Of a stretch of DNA of 5,719 nt, positions 1 through 4,822 are shown in pieces (position 1 is the first letter of the stretch; each line of letters starts with the position of its first letter). The stretch is from assembly GCA_025455125.1 (NCBI GenBank), contig JALONE010000090.1:1-5719 (forward strand), written 5' to 3'. The stretch is from Bacteroidota bacterium (lineage in GTDB: Bacteria; Bacteroidota; Ignavibacteria; UBA10030). The notes under the pieces were generated by a model. The model searched no databases, was not told where the DNA came from, and was given only the letters and a program-made list of their open reading frames with translations. The translations under genes were made by a program, and so were the position numbers.

Positions 1-2
1 CC

Positions 3-527
3 GACACGGTGAACGGATCGTTGTGGTACGGACGGGTGAACATGCAGACCGGCGTGCGGATGAGCCGGCGTTACGGCGCGCTCGAGGCGTTCATGCCGGG
101 CATGCTCCTGCTGGGAGGGGATCTGAAGCGTGCGAAGGCGCTGCAATCATCGGGCTATCGGATGTGGAACCTGCATGGCATCGAGCCGGAGGGATTGGAC
201 TATGGGGCGATGACCGTCGTCCATCCCGGATATCCACTTCGGCCCGAGATCATCGAATCAGCGTACTATCTGTGGAGAACGACCGGAGACCCGGTCTATC
301 GTGAGATGGGGGAAACGTTCTACCGGGACCTGGTGAGCTACTGCCGGACTGATGCCGGCTTCGCGCATCTGAAGAACGTCGTGACGAAGGAAAAAAAGGA
401 TGCGATGGAGAGCTTCTTCTTTGCGGAGACGTTGAAGTATCTGTATCTGCTGTTCGCGGAGAAGAGCGCGTTCGATCTGGATGCGCATGTGCTGAATACG
501 GAGGCTCATCCGTATCGAAAGAACTGA
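3..527 (+). CDS. GH47 family glycosidase (class I alpha-mannosidase-like), C-terminal part
   Basis: Only the C-terminal 174 or so residues are present; the frame is open to the left edge, so the start lies outside. Counting from the codon at position 9, three GH47 signatures appear in the usual order: LRPEIIES (77-84), DAMESFFFAETLKYLYLLF (131-149) and NTEAHP (163-168). In ER alpha-1,2-mannosidase I and EDEM proteins the RPE glutamate belongs to the active site, the MESFF segment lines the barrel, and the threonine of NTEAHP binds the catalytic calcium. All three are intact, so this end looks functional. GH47 enzymes trim alpha-1,2-linked mannose and are best known from eukaryotic N-glycan processing; bacterial members exist, but their natural substrates are poorly known. 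Secretion cannot be judged because the N-terminus is missing. The family assignment is firm; the exact substrate is unknown. The gene ends in TGA, and a 7-bp-period repeat array begins 14 bases later. Confidence 0.9.
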   Translation, partial: DTVNGSLWYGRVNMQTGVRMSRRYGALEAFMPGMLLLGGDLKRAKALQSSGYRMWNLHGIEPEGLDYGAMTVVHPGYPLRPEIIESAYYLWRTTGDPVYREMGETFYRDLVSYCRTDAGFAHLKNVVTKEKKDAMESFFFAETLKYLYLLFAEKSAFDLDAHVLNTEAHPYRKN

Positions 528-541
528 TGGGGGTGGTAGTC

Positions 542-604
542 GGGGATTGGGGACTCGGAACCCGGGACTCGGAGCCTGGAATTCGAAACCTGAAACTAGA
601 ATAG
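542..604. repeat. Degenerate 7-bp tandem array, G-rich flavour
   Basis: Nine consecutive 7-mers can be laid out without gaps from 542, for example GGGGATT (542-548), GGGGACT (549-555), CGGAACC (556-562), CGGGACT (563-569) and CGAAACC (584-590). The shared pattern is roughly NGGRAYY. Units diverge progressively to the right. The array fills most of the gap between the GH47 stop and the next small gene. The function is unknown. Confidence 0.7.
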
Positions 605-618
605 GGCAGCCGTAATTT

Positions 619-660
619 GTGCTTCAGTCTGACTACTTCCATCTACCTACTTGGTACTCC
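619..660. repeat. Degenerate 7-bp array, CTACTTA flavour
   Basis: In 7-bp phase the units include CTACTTC (633-639), CATCTAC (640-646), CTACTTG (647-653) and GTACTCC (654-660). They resemble units found at 5426-5488 and, in complement, at 858-892. The array lies directly upstream of the ATG at 665 and leaves no recognisable ribosome binding site there. Confidence 0.5.
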
Positions 661-664
661 ATTA

Positions 665-853
665 ATGCCTACACCCACCTGTCTCGCCTGCGGCCGGACC
701 CAGTCCGAGGTTCCGCTGATCACACTTTCGTATCAGGACAGGTCTTTCCTCATCTGTCCGCAACACCTGCCGGTGCTGATCCATAATCCTCAAGCGCTCG
801 TCGGAAAGCTCCCCGGAGCGGAAGGCATGGCGGCGGCGGAACACGAAGACTGA
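665..853 (+). CDS. Small CxxC/CxxH putative zinc-binding protein
   Basis: This 62-residue protein has C6-x2-C9-G near the N-terminus and C31-P-x-H34 in the middle, a four-ligand pattern typical of a small structural zinc site. It is followed by LPVLIHNPQALVGKLPGAE (35-53), which reads like a conserved amphipathic tail. From memory, similar short proteins pairing a CxxCG knuckle with an ICPQHLPxLIHxP segment occur in several bacterial phyla without an assigned function; this could not be checked here. The start is uncertain. ATG 665 is chosen because an in-frame TTG at 617 would add a segment encoded mostly by a 7-bp repeat array. Neither start has a good Shine-Dalgarno sequence. It is cytoplasmic by appearance, with no signal peptide or membrane segment. 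No operon partner is evident, since repeats lie on both sides. Confidence 0.68.
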   Translation: MPTPTCLACGRTQSEVPLITLSYQDRSFLICPQHLPVLIHNPQALVGKLPGAEGMAAAEHED

Positions 854-857
854 GGAA

Positions 858-892
858 AAGTAGTAAGTGAAAAGGGTGAAGTGAAAGATAAG
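858..892. repeat. Degenerate 7-bp array, AAGTAGT flavour
   Basis: Five phased units: AAGTAGT (858-864), AAGTGAA (865-871), AAGGGTG (872-878), AAGTGAA (879-885) and AGATAAG (886-892). It starts four bases after the TGA of the 665-853 gene. This is the complement-strand orientation of the CTACTTA-type units found elsewhere in the window. Confidence 0.6.
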
Positions 893-951
893 GCGCGGAC
901 GGGAAGCCACTTGGAGTCTCTGCGCGGCCCCCAATTCGCGCTGTATCTAAA

Positions 952-979
952 ATATCTTACTTAACATATCTTACTTCGC
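952..979. repeat. Two-copy 14-bp direct repeat (double heptads)
   Basis: ATATCTTACTTAAC (952-965) is followed immediately by ATATCTTACTTCGC (966-979), identical at 11 consecutive bases. It also reads as alternating 7-mers, ATATCTT and ACTTNNC. The second copy contains the TAA stop (complement of 971-973) of the minus-strand five-cysteine gene. Confidence 0.65.
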
Positions 980-1225
980 TTTGCACCTGCTGTTCTTCGT
1001 ATTGAACTCCCTCAGCACGCTGCACCAAACCGCCTGCTCTCTCCGGCACGCGCCCACCGCATCAGCGGGAGGGAAGTCAGCCTTCGGGCATGTGAAATCG
1101 CAGTACAGCGGCGGTTCTTCCGGAGCGACCGTTGCCGGTCTCGCCACCTCATCCCTCGGAACCAGCCGCCCTTGTCGTAGCGGCGCCCTCTTCGCCCCGC
1201 GCTTTCTGGTCAGCTTCGCTCTCAA
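971..1225 (-). CDS. Small five-cysteine protein, function unknown
   Basis: The predicted product is 84 residues. A basic, lysine/arginine-rich N-terminal tail (residues 1-30) leads into a compact cysteine module, with C42-x3-C46, C60, C68 and C81 set in LYCDFTCP (40-47), AVGACRRE (56-63), VWC (66-68) and NTKNSRC (75-81). This spacing suggests a metal-binding or disulfide-stabilised mini-domain. It has the look of a conserved small-protein family, but I cannot name one. TTG 1225 is preferred as the start because GGGAG (complement of 1233-1237) sits 7 bases upstream. A GTG at 1243 or TTG at 1267 would add residues encoded by the 7-bp repeat array. The plus-strand frame here (981-1424) lacks any recognisable domain and runs on into the membrane-protein gene. 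The gene lies 94 bases downstream of that gene on the same strand, so co-transcription is possible. Confidence 0.62.
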   Translation of the reverse strand: MRAKLTRKRGAKRAPLRQGRLVPRDEVARPATVAPEEPPLYCDFTCPKADFPPADAVGACRREQAVWCSVLREFNTKNSRCKAK

Positions 1226-1235
1226 CCGTTCACTC

Positions 1236-1319
1236 CCGATCACCGATACCCGATCGCTGATACCCAATACCGAATCCCCAATCCCCGATCACCGCTCCCC
1301 GCTCACTCTCCCCCTCCCC
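1236..1319. repeat. Degenerate 7-bp tandem array, twelve units
   Basis: Twelve contiguous heptamers fit the interval exactly, including CCGATCA (1236-1242), CCGATAC (1243-1249), CCGATCG (1250-1256), CCAATAC (1264-1270), CCAATCC (1278-1284) and CCGATCA again (1285-1291). The last units decay to CTCTCCC and CCTCCCC. The pattern is the complement of the G-rich arrays at 542-604 and 4648-4701. It fills the gap between two minus-strand genes and ends at the base before the TGA of the 1320-2738 gene. Confidence 0.75.
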
Positions 1320-2738
1320 TCACCCCCTCTTCAACTCTTCCTCCATTTCCTCCACAATCTCTTCGGCTTCCGCTCTCGACCGGAGGTACTTGCCCACCGT
1401 CACCGTCTTCCCGTTGGCCAGTGACGCTTCGATCGAATGATACACCGTCGAGCCGACGGTCATGCCGCCCTTGACCCGAAACTGCTGCACGTCGGCCAGA
1501 GGCACGACGCGCGTATTCATCGAGAATCCCGGTCCGCCCAGGACGCTCATCCCACGACGGTCGATGGTCACGGTCACGCGTCCCAGCAGAACATCCACCG
1601 TTCCCATGATGAGCAGGATCTCGAAGAAGCCGAAGAGGGCGGTGAAGATCCCGGGGGCGTCCGACGAGGCCAGGAAGTACACGACCACGCTCCAGACGAT
1701 CGTGAATCCGGTCAGGAAGACGGCCGCCGACGGGGCCCGCAACGGGGGATAGTGCCAGACCGACGATCCGTCGGCCCCGCGTTGGCGTACGATCGTGCGC
1801 TCCACCACACCGAACGCGCGCTCAGCGCGGGGACTCGGGGCCTCCTCGGATGAAGCACCGGGCTCGTGCGTGTCGTGCGTCCGGAAGACCGGCAGGCGGT
1901 ATGAAGCGCCAAAGTCGACGCCGGCGACGGCGGCGGAGACGTTCAGTTCCCAGCGGATCGACGGATAGCCGCTCCCAACGGAGGTCTCGGGCTCGTCGGC
2001 GGGTACGCGGAAGCTGACAGCCAACGTTGGGCCGGAGGGGCCGGAACCGATCAACGTGCGCGGATACCGCTGCTCGTCGCTCCAGATGACGGCCGTCGAG
2101 GTATTCTTTCCGCTTTTCGTGGTCCGGAGACACCGCAAGGAGACCATGATCTCGTCCGCTTCGCGAACGTCGGCAGGCAGTTCGAGCGTCCCCGTGAAGT
2201 CGCGGCCCAATGCGACCGGGATGCGCCGCAGCACCAAAGCCGAGGTACCGAACCGGCGCCACTGCATCGTCGAGCGGACGGCGGCGATGAAGACACCGAT
2301 GCCGACGACGGGGAAGAGGAGCACGAACAGTACGGCGGGTTCCTCAGAGACCTGAGCGGCCATTTCCTCCCACCCGAGAATGCCGGCGGTGATCACGATG
2401 GCGTTCCAGATGAGAGCGAAGGCCCAGAGCGCGACCGTGGTCGAACCCGCGTCATGCTCGATCCGGCGCGAGGTCCACGTGCGTTCCCACATCCAAGGTT
2501 CAGACGGATGGCGCTGCTTCGCCGCCTCGATCGCCTTGACCTCGGCCCCATGTCGGAAGCCCGCCGCGATGACCGCCCCGCCAGCTGCGGCGAAGATGAT
2601 CCCCATGACGACGAGGACCCACTGATCGTCGTTCTCGGCGACTCCGATATCGCCCAGGCCCGAGATGAGCATCGCGAGTCCGGCCAGAAGAAAGACCCCT
2701 CCGAAGAGGGAGAGGAAGATGGTGGATGAGTTTGCCAT
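1320..2738 (-). CDS. Polytopic membrane protein with central beta-sandwich-like and C-terminal PH-like regions
   Basis: The product is 472 residues from the ATG at 2738. Hydrophobic segments lie near residues 6-27, 40-61, 102-123 and 134-154, and a second pair at 338-357 and 362-385. Between TM2 and TM3 is a Trp-rich motif, HPSEPWMWERTW (77-88). The soluble region at about 155-335 ends in a stretch with RVPADEP (244-250) and RWELNVSAAVAGVDF (262-276). I associate this pattern with large DUF3592-like bacterial membrane proteins of unknown role. The C-terminus (about 387-472) is beta-rich with a terminal acidic helix, compatible with a bacterial PH-like fold. An upstream in-frame ATG at 2819 would add 27 residues that do not look like a signal sequence and would reach the divergent palindrome, so it is disfavoured. 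No Shine-Dalgarno sequence precedes ATG 2738; TATACT ends five bases upstream, so a very short leader is conceivable. The function is unknown. Confidence 0.82.
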   Translation of the reverse strand: MANSSTIFLSLFGGVFLLAGLAMLISGLGDIGVAENDDQWVLVVMGIIFAAAGGAVIAAGFRHGAEVKAIEAAKQRHPSEPWMWERTWTSRRIEHDAGSTTVALWAFALIWNAIVITAGILGWEEMAAQVSEEPAVLFVLLFPVVGIGVFIAAVRSTMQWRRFGTSALVLRRIPVALGRDFTGTLELPADVREADEIMVSLRCLRTTKSGKNTSTAVIWSDEQRYPRTLIGSGPSGPTLAVSFRVPADEPETSVGSGYPSIRWELNVSAAVAGVDFGASYRLPVFRTHDTHEPGASSEEAPSPRAERAFGVVERTIVRQRGADGSSVWHYPPLRAPSAAVFLTGFTIVWSVVVYFLASSDAPGIFTALFGFFEILLIMGTVDVLLGRVTVTIDRRGMSVLGGPGFSMNTRVVPLADVQQFRVKGGMTVGSTVYHSIEASLANGKTVTVGKYLRSRAEAEEIVEEMEEELKRG

Positions 2739-2809
2739 GCGAGAGTATAGCAATTCCGCGTGCGAGGAGAAACATCCCACTTGCGTTGTGGTGTTCGGAG
2801 CACATGTGT

Positions 2810-2831
2810 TGATTCTCACAAATGAGAATCA
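2810..2831. promoter_or_regulatory. Perfect palindrome, candidate Fur-type operator
   Basis: TGATTCTCA (2810-2818) and TGAGAATCA (2823-2831) are exact 9-base inverted copies separated by CAAA. The half-site TGAGAATCA resembles half-sites of Fur-family metal regulators. The palindrome sits 12 bases before the ATG of the outer-membrane barrel gene and 71 bases upstream of the divergent membrane-protein start, where a repressor could act on either. The Fur attribution is inference from half-site similarity only. The arms and 4-base loop could also form an RNA hairpin in the leader of the barrel gene. Confidence 0.45.
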
Positions 2832-2843
2832 TGAGAAGGAAGG

Positions 2844-3602
2844 ATGAACCGACCTACAATGATACTGATGATCGCGCGTCCATTTCTGCGCAGTTGCACA
2901 GTTTTGGTCCCATTGAGGCCGACCGGCCAGATCCAGACCGAAGCGATTTCGCTTTCGTCCGCGAAGCACGTGCAGGGGGAAGATGGTGTCGCCTCCGAGC
3001 GTGAAGGCGGGATGTCGCTCGTCGCACATCATTCAACGCTGCTCAGGTTTGGCGTGAGCGATCGGCTCGAGGTCCGGACCGTGCTCGAGCCCGTCACGAT
3101 GTCTTCGTACGGCGCGCCGACGATCCGGGGCATTCTACCGATGGAGTTCGGATTCAAGGCCGGGCTCTGGCGGTCGGACGACGGAGCATCCGCCTTGTCG
3201 TTCATTGCGCATCTGCAACTACCGCATCTGGCGTCGGCCGTCTTCAAAAGATCGCGGGCAGCACCGTTGATACGAATGACGGCTGCGACACCCTTGGGCG
3301 AAAACTGGAGGTTGGGAGTGACCGCGGGTATAGAGTGGGATGCCGGTGGCGGTCCGGCGGTCGCGATCTACACAGCGGCTCTTGGTTCGTCGCTGACAGA
3401 GGATGTGGGATGGTACGGTGAGGTCTATGGGTTCGTTTCGGAGGACGGAACGGCGTCAGACCACCGCATCAATGGCGGTGTGACGTGGCTGGCGAACGAT
3501 GATCTCCAGCTCGACGCGGCGTTGGGGCTGGGGTTGACGACGAACCCGAAACCTTGGTTCGTCGGAGTCGGGATTTCATATCGGTTTGCGTTTACGAAGT
3601 AG
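2844..3602 (+). CDS. Outer-membrane beta-barrel transporter-like protein, N-terminus apparently frame-shifted
   Basis: The open frame encodes 252 residues. From about residue 31 it reads as a beta-barrel: alternating strands rich in Gly and aromatic residues, VRTVLEPV, and a C-terminal segment ending GVGISYRFAFTK, typical of an outer-membrane insertion strand. The fold and the opening signature match the phenol-degradation MetA-pathway transporter-like family (Pfam Phenol_MetA_deg type), whose substrates are mostly unknown. The family's opening motif, roughly T/ADRPDQTES, is broken. QTEAISLSS is in this frame, but GPIEADRPD is encoded one frame over just upstream. An extra C at 2933-2934 explains the break. 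The present frame instead reads PLRPTGQIQTEA. An earlier one-base loss near 2874-2890 would restore a signal peptide ending ISAQ. AAGGAAGG lies immediately before ATG 2844, unusually close; ATG 2859 is an alternative start. This may be a real altered gene, a decaying one, or a sequencing error. Confidence 0.72.
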   Translation: MNRPTMILMIARPFLRSCTVLVPLRPTGQIQTEAISLSSAKHVQGEDGVASEREGGMSLVAHHSTLLRFGVSDRLEVRTVLEPVTMSSYGAPTIRGILPMEFGFKAGLWRSDDGASALSFIAHLQLPHLASAVFKRSRAAPLIRMTAATPLGENWRLGVTAGIEWDAGGGPAVAIYTAALGSSLTEDVGWYGEVYGFVSEDGTASDHRINGGVTWLANDDLQLDAALGLGLTTNPKPWFVGVGISYRFAFTK

Positions 3603-3622
3603 AGGCTGCTCAAGGGCGCACA

Positions 3623-3685
3623 GTCACCCTGAGCGCAGCCGCGTCAGTAGACCATCCCGTACACGCGGCGAAGTCGAAGGGTGAC
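3623..3685. repeat. REP-like imperfect hairpin element
   Basis: The outer arms GTCACCCT (3623-3630) and AGGGTGAC (3678-3685) are exact inverse complements. The inner arms GCCGCGT (3638-3644) and ACGCGGC (3663-3669) are also exact. A short asymmetric bulge separates the two stems, and the terminal loop is 18 bases. The arms resemble extragenic palindromes of the CACCCTGAGC...GAAGGGTG type seen scattered in many bacterial genomes. It lies 20 bases after the barrel gene's TAG in a convergent gap, so it could protect or end transcripts from both sides. It has no T-tract. Confidence 0.6.
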
Positions 3686-3755
3686 GACGGAGCCGAAACC
3701 GTGGTTCATCGGGGTGGGAGTGTCGTATCGGATCTCGGTGCTCGGAAGAAGATAA
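3684..3755 (+). pseudogene. 3' remnant of a paralogous beta-barrel gene
   Basis: This stretch translates to TTEPKPWFIGVGVSYRISVLGRR followed by TAA (3753-3755). It matches the end of the preceding barrel protein (TTNPKPWFVGVGISYR, 3537-3584) at 13 of 16 residues, with only conservative V/I swaps and one N/E change. By my count 38 of 48 bases match, with many differences at third codon positions. That pattern implies two genes that diverged under protein-level selection before this one was lost, not a fresh duplication. Homology stops at the right end of the REP-like hairpin, whose last bases GTGAC overlap the first homologous ones. No start, signal sequence or upstream strands remain. Confidence 0.65.
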
Positions 3756-3768
3756 GATGGCACGCAGA

Positions 3769-3807
3769 CCTGCCTGCCGCTGAGAGCGCATCGAACCGGC
3801 AGGCAGG
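3769..3807. repeat. Hairpin with perfect 11-bp arms
   Basis: CCTGCCTGCCG (3769-3779) and CGGCAGGCAGG (3797-3807) are perfect inverse complements around a 17-base loop. It lies between two converging genes, downstream of both. A strong GC stem there could act as a transcript 3' stabiliser or a bidirectional attenuator. No run of T follows on either strand, so it is not called an intrinsic terminator. Confidence 0.6.
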
Positions 3808-3808
3808 G

Positions 3809-3835
3809 ACGCGGAGAACGCAGCGGTCGCAGAGC
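3809..3835. repeat. 9-bp tandem repeat, three units (complement orientation)
   Basis: Three phased units: ACGCGGAGA (3809-3817), ACGCAGCGG (3818-3826) and TCGCAGAGC (3827-3835). They are the inverse-complement form of the TCTCTGCGG-like units at 3895-3930. The array begins two bases after the 11-bp-arm hairpin. Confidence 0.55.
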
Positions 3836-3894
3836 ACATCGTAGAACGAAGTGTGGACCTATCAGAAAAAATCGAGTCACGACATCGCTTTCTT

Positions 3895-3930
3895 TCTCTG
3901 CGGTCTTTGCGCTCGCTGCGGGCTCTGCGC
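3895..3930. repeat. 9-bp tandem repeat, four units
   Basis: Four contiguous units: TCTCTGCGG (3895-3903), TCTTTGCGC (3904-3912), TCGCTGCGG (3913-3921) and GCTCTGCGC (3922-3930). It ends 12 bases before the stop of the minus-strand TauE/SafE-like gene. Read as protein, this produces the SLRSLRSLRALRE string in the plus-strand frame at 3853-4170, which is therefore an artefact. Confidence 0.65.
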
Positions 3931-3942
3931 GAAATGCCTCTT

Positions 3943-4635
3943 TCAATAATGCCTTTGTGTTTCCACTCCCACCTTGGGACTCACCATCGGGATCCCCAAG
4001 TTCATCCCGCGCAGAATGAACAGCGCACCCAAGGCGATCATGAACACGGGCACGAGTCTCGCGATGCGGCGGCGAAGGTCTGGCGATACGCGGCGGCCAA
4101 GGATCGACACGACGAACATCATCGGGACCGTTCCGAGGCCGAACACGGAGGCATAGAGCGCTCCGCGTAGCGGATCTCCGGTCAAGGCCGATCCCGCCAG
4201 CGCGACATAGACCAATCCACAGGGCAGCAGGCCGTTGACAAGGCCGATGAGAAACATCGTCAGCACGGATCGGCGGGCGAGCAGGTTCGCGAAGGCGGTC
4301 TGAACGCGGTTGGAAAGGGCGTTGAGGAAGGAAAGCTTGGCAAGGTGACGTCCGATCAGGACCGGGAAGGCATACGCGCCGATCATCAACGCACCGGCCG
4401 CGATGCTGACGGTCTGCTGGAAGCCGTAGAAGACGATCTTCTGTCCGATGAGCCCGGCCAGCAACCCCATCACGCCGTAGGTCGCGACTCGGCCGACGTT
4501 GTAGAGAACGCGGCCGACGAGGAACGTCACGGTCGAGCCGGCGCCGATCGGCAGTGCCAGCGCGAGCGGTCCGCACATGCCGACGCAATGGAGACTACCT
4601 AATGCACCAATGGAAAACGCGGTGAGGAGGTCCAT
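3943..4635 (-). CDS. TauE/SafE-family membrane protein of the cbb3 oxidase assembly cluster
   Basis: The product is 230 residues with about six membrane segments (near 2-27, 34-62, 75-95, 123-150, 158-180 and 191-209) in two related halves. Half one carries SLHCVGMCGP (14-23) and half two NGLLPCGLVY (134-143). These paired Cys/Pro motifs are the hallmark of the subgroup annotated as sulfite exporter TauE/SafE or cytochrome-biogenesis protein that accompanies ccoG and fixH. GRVLYNVGRVATYGVMG (41-57) is also typical. The known context and the conserved HCxGMC and PCG motifs suggest copper or thiol handling during cbb3 oxidase maturation, not sulfite export; that is inference. The start is secure: AGGAG (complement of 4642-4646) lies 6 bases before the ATG. 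It is third in the minus-strand block, 210 bases after fixH, a gap largely made of repeats. The basic C-terminal tail after residue 210 looks cytoplasmic. Confidence 0.88.
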   Translation of the reverse strand: MDLLTAFSIGALGSLHCVGMCGPLALALPIGAGSTVTFLVGRVLYNVGRVATYGVMGLLAGLIGQKIVFYGFQQTVSIAAGALMIGAYAFPVLIGRHLAKLSFLNALSNRVQTAFANLLARRSVLTMFLIGLVNGLLPCGLVYVALAGSALTGDPLRGALYASVFGLGTVPMMFVVSILGRRVSPDLRRRIARLVPVFMIALGALFILRGMNLGIPMVSPKVGVETQRHY

Positions 4636-4647
4636 GGAATGCTCCTA

Positions 4648-4701
4648 GGATTGCGGATTGCGGATCGGGGATTGCGGATTGCGGATCGGGGATTGCGGAT
4701 T
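4648..4701. repeat. 7-bp tandem array with 21-bp higher-order period
   Basis: Units are GGATTGC (4648-4654 and 4655-4661) then GGATCGG (4662-4668). The same trio repeats at 4669-4689, followed by one more GGATTGC (4690-4696) and a partial GGATT. This is the least degenerate array in the window and so probably the youngest. It starts immediately upstream of the Shine-Dalgarno of the TauE/SafE-like gene and so would lie in its leader transcript. Confidence 0.9.
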
Positions 4702-4713
4702 AGCTGTCGGAGG

Positions 4714-4822
4714 TCTTTGCCGATGATCCGATATGGTAAATGTGAGTACGCAGTGAGGATAGCGGATTTCGAATTGAGGATTTCGGAATATTAGCGTGAA
4801 ATCTTCACCGATAATCCGAAAT
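4714..4822. repeat. Pair of imperfect 21-bp direct repeats
   Basis: The segment TCTTTGCCGATGATCC (from 4714) extending to 4734 and the segment TCTTCACCGATAATCC (from 4802) extending to 4822 match at 17 of 21 bases. They bracket a heptad array in the gap between fixH and the TauE/SafE-like gene. They could be regulator half-sites or simply older copies of repeat material. Confidence 0.4.
4754..4788. repeat. Degenerate 7-bp array, GGATTTC-like
   Basis: Five phased units: TGAGGAT (4754-4760), AGCGGAT (4761-4767), TTCGAAT (4768-4774), TGAGGAT (4775-4781) and TTCGGAA (4782-4788). It faces the oppositely oriented array at 4813-4847. ATTTCGGAAT (4780-4789) and ATTCCGAAAT (4834-4843) are perfect 10-base inverse complements, so the two arrays could pair. 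Confidence 0.6.

Larger units (their letters stand above)
3603..3942. other. Convergent intergenic region, 340 bases, no intact gene
   Basis: The gap between the barrel gene (plus) and the TauE/SafE-like gene (minus) holds, left to right, the REP-like hairpin, the paralogue remnant, the 11-bp-arm hairpin and two oppositely oriented 9-bp arrays. About 59 bases (3836-3894) between the two 9-bp arrays show nothing recognisable. No transposase, tRNA or T-tailed terminator was seen. Confidence 0.7.

Noticed and set aside
981..1424. Plus-strand open frame of 147 codons
   Set aside because: It runs through the five-cysteine gene, a whole 7-bp array and into the membrane-protein gene. The composition is Ser/Pro/Leu-rich with no domain, and the array part reads as repetitive RSLIPNTESPIPDHRSP.
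1822..2262. Arginine-rich minus-strand open frame, and similar ones within 1437-2803 on both strands
   Set aside because: These are alternate-frame readings of the GC-rich membrane-protein gene, with low-complexity Arg/Ser/Pro composition and no motifs.
2822..3004. Plus-strand open frame of 60 codons containing GPIEADRPD
   Set aside because: It is not an independent gene. It is better explained as the displaced N-terminal frame of the barrel gene, and its own start region is highly charged with no signal peptide.
3769..3807. Intrinsic transcription terminator
   Set aside because: The stem is strong but no T-tract follows on either strand, so it is listed only as a hairpin repeat.
3853..4170. 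Plus-strand open frame with SLRSLRSLRALRE
   Set aside because: The repetitive stretch is a direct translation of the 9-bp array at 3895-3930, and the rest is antisense to the TauE/SafE-like gene.
3644..4588. Long minus-strand open frame of 314 codons
   Set aside because: It overlaps the TauE/SafE-like gene in another frame and encodes an arginine/proline-rich sequence without motifs. The overlapping frame has clear family signatures and a good ribosome binding site.
4648..4701. Possible CRISPR array
   Set aside because: The units are 7 bp without unique spacers or the usual 24-40 bp direct repeats, and no cas genes are present.
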